Source: Hymenoscyphus infarciens
Lineage: Eukaryota > Ascomycota > Leotiomycetes > Helotiales > Helotiaceae
Direction of reading: 5' to 3'
Assembly: GCA_001414345.1 (NCBI GenBank)
Contig: LLCB01000171.1
Coordinates: 1 to 64,000, forward strand
Length of the DNA: 64,000 nt
The notes beneath the pieces were generated by a model, which searched no databases, was not told where the DNA came from, and worked only from the letters and a program-made list of their open reading frames with translations. The position numbers and the translations under genes are program-made. This document shows positions 1 to 9,922 of this stretch, in pieces (position 1 is the first letter of the stretch; each line of letters starts with the position of its first letter).

Positions 1-262
1 ATAAGAATCTAAAACTTAATTTCTAATACTAATTTACTAGTAGAGCTAATAAATTAATCTTAGAAATAAGAGTAAATTAAGCTTAGAAATAAGACTAGTA
101 TATAAAAGGTAATTTCTAATACTAATTAAGCTTAGAAATAAGATAAGTATCTAAAAGTTAATTTCTAATACTAATTTATTAGTAGAGCTAATAATTTAAG
201 CTTATATATAAAGTAGATATATAAAAGTTATATTATAATACTAATTTATTAGTAGAGCTAAT
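1..262. repeat. AT-rich imperfect tandem repeats
   Basis: The stretch is almost pure A/T with a few G. A phrase close to TTTCTAATACTAATTTATTAG followed by TAGAGCTAAT returns four times at roughly 60-70 base spacing (near 20, 110, 160 and 228). The TpA excess and near absence of CpA fit RIP. No coding potential is seen. It is probably the edge of a mutated mobile element lying outside the window. Confidence 0.6.
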
Positions 263-454
263 AGAAATGTTATTACTATCTAATAGGTCTGCCTTAAAAT
301 AGTAAGGCTGCTAAGACAGTGTATGTCATAAAAGCTGTCATAGACACGGTTTCTAGCCATTTAAGGGAGTGTCGCGCACGTATGACACCACCTTAAAAGG
401 GGCTGGACAGGGGTAGATTTGGCATGCCAGAGGTGCCTTTAAGCCAAACTTCTC
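263..454. other. U6 5' flank, normal base composition
   Basis: G+C recovers abruptly here, marking a short island that escaped RIP and holds the U6 gene. Several TTTAA/TTAAAA stretches occur (near 359, 393 and 438), but no convincing TATA box sits at the usual -30 position of an RNA polymerase III U6 promoter. No protein gene is supported. Confidence 0.4.
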
Positions 455-523
455 CGCCTTCGGGCATTTGGTCAATTTGAAACGATACAGAGAAGATTAG
501 CATGGCCCCTGCACTAAGGATGA

Positions 524-574
524 GTACGTTTTCCCACATTCCCAATATATCGATTTCACTAACACAAGTTACAG
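524..574 (+). other. mRNA-type intron within U6
   Basis: The 51-nt interruption begins GTACGT, carries a CTAAC branch-site candidate at 559-563 and ends TTACAG. These are all consensus fungal pre-mRNA signals, with the branch A 12 nt from the 3' splice site. It sits just 3' of AAGGATGA, so the snRNA that catalyses splicing appears to need splicing itself. The size matches the roughly 50-nt U6 intron of fission yeast. Confidence 0.88.
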
Positions 575-601
575 CACGCTCAATCAAAGAGAAGCTACCA
601 A

Positions 602-608
602 TTTTTTT
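602..608 (+). terminator. RNA polymerase III T-run terminator of U6
   Basis: Seven consecutive T residues directly follow GCTACCAA, the usual 3' end of U6. A T-run is the standard polymerase III termination signal and yields the U-tail bound by the Lsm ring. No clear downstream B-box was found. Confidence 0.8.
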
Positions 609-737
609 GGACTTTTCGTCGATTTCCGTATTTTTAGGCCATTTTTTAGGCGAGGCAAGCACGGACTTTTACTTGTGCTGCCTCTGGAAAGGGGAGAATG
701 TGAAGTAGCTATCGTATTTTTTGTTATGTAAAGACTA

Positions 738-827
738 CTAATCGCTTAGACTACCTCTTACCTAATCTACTTCGTATATTAGGTGAGGGAGGGTAATATA
801 ATAAAACTAGTAATATAACTACTTTTA
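738..827 (+). repeat. left terminal inverted repeat of the pogo element
   Basis: It begins CTAATCGC and contains ATTAGGTGAGGGAGGGTAAT. It pairs with the reverse complement of 2658-2747. Differences are almost all C/T or G/A, as RIP produces. Confidence 0.85.
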
Positions 828-2657
828 CTACTTTTACTACCCCCTCTTACTAAAGCTCTATTAGTCTACTACTAATAATATACTAGTATCTTAAGAAGTT
901 AAGAATCAAATATAGTATACTATCTAGTTCTTTAGTAGTAATCCTTATACTAAAACTACTAAATTAGCTAAGGATTTTAATATATTATACTAATAACTTT
1001 AAAAATAACTTAAAAGACGACTAGCCTCTTATATATATAGTAGATATAATAAAAAGCTTATAACGCTTAAAGATAAAGCTTTTAAAGAGTATCTCCTTCT
1101 CTTATATAGTACTAGTAAATCTATAAACCTTAAAACTCTTATCCTCTTTATAAACTAACTTCTTTAGTATAATAGAGAGGAGATAACTATATTAAGAAAG
1201 TAAGAGAAGGTATAAATAGCTAGGAATAAGGACTTCTTTAAGATAATATAAGTAAAGCCTTTCTTAATAAAGAGAAGAGATATATATATTAAAAAGGATA
1301 TAGATAACTACTTTTAAGACTTTAAACGTTTTATAAACTACTAAGGTATTTAAAATAAGAATATTTATAACTTTAATAAAACCGGGTTTTAAATAGGTAT
1401 TATATATAGAGATAAGGTTATTATTTTAAAAGATTATAAAACTGCTTTTATTTCTAATTTAAAGAATAGAGAATTAGTTATAATAGTTATAATAATAAAC
1501 TAAGGTAGAAAGAAGGTTCTACTAATAATTATCTTTAAAAGTATATATTATTTATAAAAGTATTTTAATAATACTATAGATCTAAATACCTTCTAGGTAT
1601 ACTCTAATATAATATTTATAAACAACTATTTTAGCTTTAAATATCTTAAATACTTTAAACTCTTTATAAAACACTTAATATATAAGAAGTACTAACTTCT
1701 TCTTTTTAATAACTATAGTTTATACTTAATTTAAAACTTTATTAACTATTACTAGGAGTATAATATCTAACTCTTCCGACTTCTCTCTTATCTTATATAC
1801 GTTCTTTAGCCTTTAGATATTAGTGTTTTTTAAGCTTTAAAACACTAGTTTAAGAGAGTACTTCTAACTAAGTTATATAATAGTATAAAAGAGGTAATAA
1901 AGGTAGACTTCTTTTAGTTTTTCTAATACTTTTAGGATAAAACGTTTATACTAGATACTATTTAGTTATTATTTTATAAGATAGGTCTTATTCTACTAAA
2001 CCTAGAACTAGTTTTATAAAAGCTTAAGATCTATAAGAGTAAATAGTTAGTAGAAGAAGAATAAGAGGAAGAAGAGGAGAAGTTATTAGACGACGATATG
2101 TTTCTAGCTTTCGCTACTCTACTACTCTATACTCCCTCCTCTAAACCGACTTTCGTAGATTAGCCTACTCTCTTAACAATATATATAAGAAAGAAGAGAG
2201 TAGATTATATATATATATATATAGTAGAAGCTCTTAAACTCTAATAACTAATTACTCTCTTTATTATTTATATAGAAGATAAACTTAAATCTACCTTCTA
2301 ATCTTTAATACTTAAAAGCACACTTACTTTATATAGGTTATATAATATCTCTATAGCTAAGAAAAGACATAAGCTAATAGTAGATAGTAGAAAAGTAGTT
2401 TAAAAGTATAGAGAGATATATAAACATTAAGCTTTAAAAGATATAAGAGAAGAGAGAGTAGAGGAGGATTAAGTAGTAAATATAAGGAATATAAGGATTA
2501 TAAGAACTTAGAAGCTAAAATAGAAGCCTATTTTTAAGTAGCTTTTAGAAAAGGTTTCTAGAATAGAAGAACATAATAGTTAGGTATTTAGGTTATAGAA
2601 ATATAATAGTTATAGATTTCTCTTTAATTTATTTAGATTTAGTATCTAATTTTCGCT

Positions 2658-2747
2658 TAAAAGTAGTTATATTACTGGTTTTATCGTATTACCCTCCCTC
2701 ACCTAATACGCGAAGCGGATTAGGTGAGAGGTGGTCCGAGCGATTAG
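2658..2747 (-). repeat. right terminal inverted repeat of the pogo element
   Basis: This is the less mutated partner of 738-827, keeping CCGCTTCGCG where the left arm reads CTACTTCGTA. The better-preserved end gives the closest view of the ancestral transposon terminus. Confidence 0.85.
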
Positions 2748-2749
2748 TA

Positions 2750-3128
2750 CCTAACCTGGAAGTACGCAAGTAAAATAGCCCCACTAGAACCAACGCACCC
2801 CGGTTTCCCACACCACGACGACCAGCCCCGCTCTCTGCTACGAAGTCCTTTATATTTTAGTGAGATAGTTGCCACAAGAACAATAACCCTGAATTGATTC
2901 CTTCTCTAGTTGAACACCGTGGTATTATTGAACGAGGCGATGATGACAGCTTACGGTGGTCTAATTTCATCCCCTCCTTGGAAATCCCATCCCACACGAC
3001 TACAACAATCTCATCTCTTTCCGTTGTCTATTAAGCTTTTATCAGAAACCACCCTAGCAGAATCAAAAAAACACTTCAGTCATTAAGTTCGACCAAGCGC
3101 TCAACTAGAATGTCTAAGAATAACGGAA
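2750..3128. other. 5' flank of the disrupted HET gene
   Basis: Normal-composition sequence with pyrimidine-rich patches typical of fungal promoters and 5' UTRs. No separate gene is supported. An ATG at 3110 opens a different frame from the HET reading frame, so the true start of that gene is uncertain. Confidence 0.4.
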
Positions 3129-4663
3129 ATGACCTCGATATCTACGGAAATAGGATTCTCGAACCTCTCACGGAAGCAGCAAAATCCCTCTTGGCAACGC
3201 TATGAAAATCAGGAGTTATGTTCGAGCTGTAGAATGATTCTCCGGCGAAGTGGGAAAGCCCTGAATCAGCCAGCTTTGAAGTACTACACAAAAGTAGTCG
3301 CTGCAAGCGATGGCTTACCTAATGCTTCCACAGATTGTGCTTTGTGTTTGTTGTTTCTTAGCACGCAATCGGAGCTGGAAACGCCCATAGAGTATTTCGT
3401 CCTTTATGATTATGGGAGTATAGCTTTGGGGCTTCAAAGTAAGGGGAAAAGAGTGTCGAGGAAGATGCTCACTCTTCTTGAACCTGAAGGTTTTATTATT
3501 ATATCCCTTTTGATGTAATGTGTTGAAGACTAATGTTTCATAGAGCAATGCTTTCAAGGGCCGTCTACGAAAGTCTCACATTTGGATGTATCAACAAACT
3601 CACGTGCGTCTCTTTCTTTTGCCTGCGACAAACATCACAAATCTTGTTTCAAACCGGAACTGGGAAATAGAGCACTCTCAACGAGACTTATCGACATTGG
3701 CAATAATACAAGTATCCAACCTCAGCCTGTGAACTCAACGGACTTGGATAAAAACTCAAGATATTTGATTTTGAGTCACTGTTGGGGAGGTCATGTCCCC
3801 ATTTAACTCTTGAAATCGAATGTGGAGACCATGAAGCATTCAATCCCGCCCCATGACCTTCCTCAAACCTTTCAAGATGCCTTGCATGCCACAAAAAATC
3901 AAGGATTGAGATACTTATGGATTGACTCCCTATGTATTATCCAAGATAGCGAAGAAGATTGGCAAAAAGAATCAGCTCGAATGTGTTTCGTATACACAAA
4001 TTCATATTGCAACATCGCCGCAGGAGCCGGAAACAGTTCTTTAGGACTTTTTACTTCGCGAAACCCCAGTACTCTTCAGCCAATCACCGTGCGTATGGGG
4101 GGTATGAAACATAGAGTCATCAATAGTGACTTGTGGCAATAGCAAGCCGTAGAAGCACCATTTAATGAGCGATCTTGGGTCCTCTAGGAGAGGATTTTAT
4201 TACCTCGAAACCTCCACATTCTAAAAGAAATCTTTTGGGAATGCAATAAAACGACTTCTAGTGAGCCTTTGCTAGCAGGACTTCCATTTCTTATCCAGTT
4301 CAGGGCGGATTTCAAGATGAAAGCAATGAAAGGTCTCAAAGTTCAGCAGGATTGTCGAGAAAACACGTGTTAGCATACTGAAGATATCAATCATGGCAAC
4401 ACATCGTCAAGAAATATTCAAATTCGGCGTTGACAGTTGAGAGCGATAAGATGGTTGCTATTGGGGGTCTTGCGGAAAGGTTACAATCCGTACTGAAGGA
4501 TACATACCTAGCTGGGAGCTGGGAGCATCAGTTGGTAACGCAATTACTCTGGTGTTATATTTTTTCTGTAAAGCTGAAGGTTTATATTGCCCCGTCTTAG
4601 TCTTGGGCTTCCGTAAACGACGGATTTTACTTCTGGGATCTTTATCACGACCCAGAAGCTAAG
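3129..4663 (+). pseudogene. HET-domain protein, 5' part, split by a transposon
   Basis: This is the N-terminal two thirds of a heterokaryon-incompatibility (HET, PF06985-type) protein of non-self recognition. Visible in order: an ELCSSC cysteine pair; a CALC pair; a possible intron 3490-3558 (weak GTTTTA donor, CAAG acceptor); the HET core YLILSHCWGGHVP; LPQTFQDAL; LRYLWIDSLCIIQDSEEDW; CNIAAG; the RGWVLQER-like segment reading RSWVL-stop-ER; and the late motif PS-stop-SWASV. Defects: CAA to TAA at 3804, stops at 4140 and 4185 (both CAG to TAG), a frame shift between about 4300 and 4394, and TGG to TAG at 4598. All the nonsense changes are C-to-T in CpA context on one strand or the other. The frame stops dead at 4663, where a hAT terminus begins, and continues in frame at 33584. 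The start codon is uncertain. Confidence 0.9.
4656..4663. repeat. 8-bp target site duplication AAGCTAAG (left copy)
   Basis: AAGCTAAG lies immediately before CAGTG at 4664 and recurs at 33576-33583 immediately after CACTG. Eight-base duplications are diagnostic of hAT transposition. Both copies lie in HET coding sequence in the same reading frame. Confidence 0.9.
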
Positions 4664-7475
4664 CAGTGTTTTGGGTTTCCCTGCCTAATCTGTTATCCTA
4701 TGCTACCTTGACAATCCTTGTCCTTCTTACCTCTATTTTAAGGCTATCTCGTCTAATCCTATCCTAATATATCACTTCTCCTAGCCACTCTAATCCTATT
4801 CTGAAATTTGTTCTGCCTATCCTTTCCTATCCGAGGTATTAGAGTAGCCTTTCCTAGCTTATAGAGGAGGCTAGGTAGAGTATATACTAGCCTTAAATAT
4901 ATTATTTATAGTATTATTAGTAGATTTAGCAGAAGTAGTGCTACCTAAGAAAAGCATGTAATATTACTTCGTCCTAGACGTAATAGTCTATAATAGAGCC
5001 TTCTTAATAAACCTATAATAGTATACTATTATCCTAGATAGCTGAGAGTACCTACTATATATGAGGTTTTAGTAGTTATTATCTTATATTATCTATTTTA
5101 GGAAGGTTATATAGTTTCAGGCTTTTATATTAGCTAACGTATAACGTTAGTCGGTTTTAGACTCTTTTATACTATCTAAACCTCTTATATATAGTAGCTT
5201 ACTCTTAGAGTAGAAGAGAGATAGTATAATAGTACGAAATATATATAACTATAGTAGAGGCATATAGAAGTATATATAGTAGAATAACGTATATAGATAC
5301 TAGGTACTAATATAGAAGAAAATAATAACTGTCTCTTTTCTATACTAAACATAAACGTCTATATATAAGAGTTTAGAAGCTTCTAAGTTCTAATAATAAT
5401 AATAACCGAGCTCTACCTAATATAGCTAATACTAAATAATAAGAGCTAAAAAGCTAAATATATAACCTCTAATTCTTTAGAAAGCTAAATATATAATATT
5501 TAAACCTTAATCCCTTCTATATATAAATATTAGATATTAATACCTTTAGTACTTTGCTTATATAAGTATTAGTTATTTATAATCTCAGCTTTAGAGGTAT
5601 TAGAGGTATTAGTACTATTTAGAGGTATTAGTAGTTTTATGAATACTAATAATTTAAGATAGTACTATTATATAATAATCTAGCTATTATATAATAATCT
5701 AGAATAGTATACTATTATATCTTTCCTTCTTTAAAAAGACTTATCTTAAGTTTTTAGTTATCAATTAGTATAGTATTAGGTTAATTAGAGTATTATTTAT
5801 CTCTTTATTATAAAGAATATAATTTATCTTACTATTATAGTATCTAGTAGTTAAGGTAAGGTTAGTAGCTAGTAGTATTATTGTTTAAGAGTTAATCGCT
5901 CTTTATTTACTACTATATACTATATAATAATAAGATATAAATAGAAGAGAAGCTAATAATTAGCTAGTAGATAGAAAGTAGTATACTATTATAAAGTTAT
6001 TATATTCTTATTATTATTATATATTATAATAGTAATTATTAAGTAATAAATAATAATTATAAAGTAGTAGCTATTATTATAAGTAGTATATTAGTAGGCG
6101 ACTTTTCCTTAATTCTAACTTCTCTTCTTCTTTTTATCTAAATAATATAAATAGTAAGAATACTCTTTAATTAAGTATATTCTTATATACTAACTTATTT
6201 TCTAGAATATATATATATATTATATATATATATAAAAGTAAGTTCTTCTCTTCTTAATTAGACCTAATTTAGAGCTAATCTAATATAGTAAAATACCTCT
6301 TCTATATCCTTCTAGTATACTTCTAGCTATCTACTAAGTCTACTATGTTTAGTACCTTTAAGTAAAATCTTAGAACAAAGATTATATATATACTTTTAAG
6401 AAGCTAAAGTTAAAGAAGTATAGATACTATATTAAGTAGAATACTATATATATCCTAGTAAGTTTAATCTTAAATATATACTAAATTCGTTTTAACTTAA
6501 GTAGTTACTATAGTTTATTAAGAAGGAGTTTAATAAGCTTAAGCTTAAAAAGGAGAAGAGAGAGATTAAGAAGGCTACTAAGGCTTTAGATAAGGTATTA
6601 GTTATTACTAGTATAGAAGTACTAAAGAATAGTTTAAAAGTATAGTTTACCTTCTTAAAGGAGACTTAAGCGCTTTATACTAAGGTTATTATAAGTACTC
6701 CTTACTTATTAGAGTAGTTTTAGTTACTAATATTTAATAGTCCTTATACTATACTATAGAGAGTAAGACCTCTATTTAAACCTAGGTTTAGGTTCTCTTT
6801 AAGGCTTATTTAAAGAGTTTATAAACGTCCTCTCTAAAGCTAGTTATAGAAGGTTATTAAAGTAAGAAGCGTCTCTATAAGGAGGAGGTAGTAGAAGAAG
6901 AGCTAATTTAAGCTTCTTATACTTAGAAGAGTAGAGAGAAGAATAATAAGTTAGAGGAAGGAGAGGCTATAGCCTAGGAAGGGTTAGTAAGCTCTATTTT
7001 AGTAGTAACTTAGTCTTAGTTCTTTACTTTATTAATTTTAAATATTCTTATTAGTTAATATTTTATCTTAGGTTTTTATTATAAGTTCCTTATTAAGAGT
7101 AACTAGAATTAGAGAGTATTAATAGAGTTTTATAAATTAACTCTTTTATCTAATTCTTATCTAATTCTTATATATTAATCTATTTAAAGAGGTATTAGAG
7201 TAGTCCTAGCTCTTCTAGATATTTAGTATAAAAGTCTCTTAAATAATATAGTAAATCTTAAAAATTATCTATAAGATACTAAGTAGGATTTAAATTATAT
7301 TTAACCTAGTTTATAGATATTTATAAAAGAGACTTTAATTCTAATTCTTTAATATTAAAGTATAAGTATTTATATTTACTAAAAGAGTATAGTCTAATCT
7401 ATCTAGTAAGTTAGAAAAAGTTTAAAGTTTAAAGTTTAAAGTTTAAAAAGTTTAAAAAGTTTAAAAGTTAAAAGT

Positions 7476-7769
7476 TATAATAGTATGCTGTTATTCTAGA
7501 TAGCTGGGAGTATCTGCTACGTATGAGGTTTCAGTAGTTATTGTCTTATATTATCTGTTTTAGGAAGATTATATAGGTAACGTATAACGTTAGTCGGTTT
7601 TAGACCTTTTAGTCTAAACCTCTTATATATAGTAGCCTACTCTTAGAGTAGAAGAGGGATAGTTTTTCTTTTTCTTTTATATTAGAGCTTAGTATCTACT
7701 TATGTTATTTAGTCTTAAACACACTTCTATATACCTTTTCTTCTATAGTATATATTTTGTGCTGTTATA
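7476..7769 (+). repeat. 5' LTR of copy A2
   Basis: 294 bp, alignable over its whole length with 9629-9922. TG...CA ends are mutated to TA...TA. Confidence 0.85.
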
Positions 7770-9628
7770 TAAAAAGGAAAAACTCTTCTTTGCTAGTAAT
7801 AGTATTTATAATATCTCTTCGAGCTTTTTATTGCTTTTATTTCGCTTTAGGCTTGAATCGGTCTATTATAATAATATCCTTAAATAGCTAGGATTCTAGA
7901 GATCTCTTAAACGGCTAGTAATATTAGGGTTTAGTATTGGTTTTAGATAGCTAGTAAAAAGCGTGTTTTATATATTAAGGAAGTAGGAATATACTAAGTA
8001 TTCTAGAGGCTTCTAATAACCCTCTCTGTATAGGGACTGCTATATATAGGTTTAGTAAATAAGTCGACTATTAAAGTTATCTAGAAGGCTTTTAAATCTA
8101 ATCTTACCCCTCCCCTCCCTAGTTCTGCTATAAGGTGTTGAACAACCTTCTAGGGCTACCCCCTTTTCTAAAGACCCTCTAAACCCTCTCTAACCTGTAA
8201 CCGTATACTAAAATAATAAGGGCTTAGCCTTTAAAGATAACCTTCCTAAATTTAGATAATATATAGATAATAGGCGGATAAGATAGAGGTAAAGAATATA
8301 AAGGATAAAATGATCGGTTAACTAAGAGATAGAGAATAAAAATTATAAGCGAACTTCGAAGTTAAAAACACCCTCTGAACTCTTACTAATCTAACCCTCT
8401 TTTGAACCTTTGTTCAAACCCTCCTTTGCTTTTTTAAAAAGCTTGAATTCAAACCTCTTTTGCTTAAGGGACACTGCTGTCCCTGATGCCTTCCTACCAC
8501 TTCCCTTGAATTAGATACGAATCGGTTAAAATACGCTTTTTATCAGAACTAAAGAAGTAAGCTCTTAGCTAAGTTATTGCTATCAATCCTGACCAAACAT
8601 CATCTAAATCTACTCTAAACTTCCCTTGAAAATACCTCTACCAGCGAACGACCAAAAAGAATACAAATTACTTAGTTATGGACCGAGTCCTAGCCGCCGG
8701 TACTAAGTATTAGAAAGAGATGGAAGTTAAAATTAGAAGAAGAATATACTAAAGAAACTTTTACCGACTTCAAAAGGTTGCTTTTCAGGTATAGCCATAC
8801 TTAGAGAGATACTAAGTCAGAACAGTTCTTCTATATATAGGAAACACCTTAGCTTGTCTAAACTCTCTACGATCTAATAGCAACTCTTCTTTGAAATTAG
8901 AAGATAACAAATAAGTTCTTAAGTACCCTAATTCAGGAGGGAACAAGGTAATACAACAACTTTAGTATTAACTTTATTTAACTAGCTAAAACTACCCCTT
9001 TTATTATCCTAAACTTTAGACAGCGTTTTTAATATTTAGCAATAAACTCTTTTAACTAGCTGAAACTACCCCTTTTATTATCCCTAGATACTCGAATAAT
9101 AATTTTAACTTAACAACTTTAAAAACAACTTCGCCTTTAACTACCTGAAACCCTACCGACTCTAATAAGAGTCTTACATTCTTTACTTTCTTTTTACTTC
9201 TAGCTAGGCTAGAAGTTCTTTTTTTATTCCTTGAATTAGATACAAATCGGTACGCTCTCGAAGTGAGCTCTTAACTGAGTTATTACTATTACTTTCAACG
9301 TTACCTCTTAACTAAACAACTTCTGACTCTACTCTAAATTCGCCTTTGACTCTATTTTAAACTTTTTAAACTTTTTAAACTTTCTCTGAGCTACTAGTTA
9401 GGTCAGACTACACTCTTTTAGAGAATACTTACTTTATTATAGAAGGATTAGAATAAAGTCTCTTTTATAAGCATCTACGAATTGGTTTAGTTACGATTCA
9501 GACCTAAAATCGACATCTCGTCTTGCTTACAACAAAGTTTAACATCTTTGACACTTACACCATCCTGATTTAACCCTAAACAATAAGAGAGAGAAGACTC
9601 AGGACAAGTCTTTTTTAAGAGAGGGGGA

Positions 9629-9922
9629 TGTAACAGCATACCGTCATCCTAGATAGCTAGGAGTACCTACTACGTATAGGGTTTCAGTAGTTATTGTCTT
9701 ACATTGTCTATTTTAAGAAGGTTACGTAGGCAACGTATAACGTTAGTCGGTTTTAGACCTTTTAGTCCAAACCTCTTATATATAGTAGCCTACTCCTAGA
9801 GTAGAAGAGGGATAGTTTTTCCTTTTCTTCTATATCAGAGCCTAGTATCTACTCACGTTATTCAGTCTCGAACGCACTCTCATATGCCTCTTCTCCTGTA
9901 GTATATATTTCGTACCGTTACA
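9629..9922 (+). repeat. 3' LTR of copy A2 (least mutated family A LTR)
   Basis: It starts TGTAAC and ends GTTACA, a perfect 6-bp inverted terminus. It lies directly downstream of a polypurine tract and is followed by the AAAGT duplication. It is the best available reference for this LTR family. Confidence 0.88.

Larger units (their letters stand above)
455..608 (+). ncRNA. U6: U6 spliceosomal snRNA, intron-containing
   Basis: This is the catalytic snRNA of the spliceosome. Seen directly: a 5' stem capped by a TTCG tetraloop (456-465, GCC/GGC arms), then TTTGGTCAATTTGAAACGAT, the invariant ACAGAGA box (486-492), the AGC-containing stretch ATTAGCATGGCCCCTGCAC, and AAGGATGA ending at 523. The RNA should continue with CACGC, but a GTACGT donor interrupts it at 524. 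CACGCTCAATCAAAGAGAAG resumes at 575 and ends in the T-run at 602-608. Removing 524-574 gives a standard-length U6 of about 103 nt. U6 introns are established knowledge (first described in fission yeast, later in other fungi), so the splice model has precedent. The gene lies about 130 bp from a RIP-mutated transposon yet every conserved block is intact, so it is probably functional. Confidence 0.93.
738..2747 (+). mobile_element. pogo/Fot1 DNA transposon, RIP-inactivated
   Basis: The element is 2,010 bp with near-matching terminal inverted repeats of about 90 bp (738-827 and 2658-2747), flanked by TA on both sides (736-737, 2748-2749), as expected for Tc1/mariner-superfamily insertion. The plus strand carries the ghost of a DDE transposase. 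Near 1369-1389 it reads NFNKTGF, where the family has NFDETGF. Near 1705 there is a degenerate form of the DNHGSH motif, followed by a recognisable 'LQPLD.FQ.LKH' block around 1800-1850. Many TGG and CAA/CAG codons have become TAG/TAA, as expected from RIP. The right TIR keeps more G/C than the left. Length and motif order match Fot1/pogo elements; the element is certainly dead. Confidence 0.88.
7476..9922 (+). mobile_element. LTR retroelement family A, copy A2
   Basis: A clean 2,447-bp element: 5' LTR 7476-7769 and 3' LTR 9629-9922 (294 bp each), duplications AAAGT at 7471-7475 and 9923-9927. The 3' LTR is well preserved, begins TGTAACAGCATACCGTC, ends CGTACCGTTACA, and is preceded by the polypurine tract AAGAGAGGGGGA. 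The 5' LTR is more heavily RIP-mutated. The 1.86-kb interior is too short for gag-pol and shows no recognisable domain, so this is a non-autonomous (LARD/TRIM-like) element. It sits inside the interior of B1. Confidence 0.85.

Noticed and set aside
393..708. Open frames on both strands overlapping U6 (89 and 68 codons)
   Set aside because: They overlap the conserved U6 RNA, and neither product has recognisable features. They are by-products of the RNA gene sequence.
6480..7140. Apparent Lys/Leu/Ile-rich coding stretch in the interior of B1 and the matching part of B2
   Set aside because: Low-complexity translation in several frames without a stable frame or motif. RIP-mutated sequence commonly reads this way.
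7702..7887. 61-codon plus-strand frame in copy A2
   Set aside because: It lies across the LTR/interior junction of a RIP-mutated element, and the Phe/Leu/Ile/Tyr-rich product reflects base composition.
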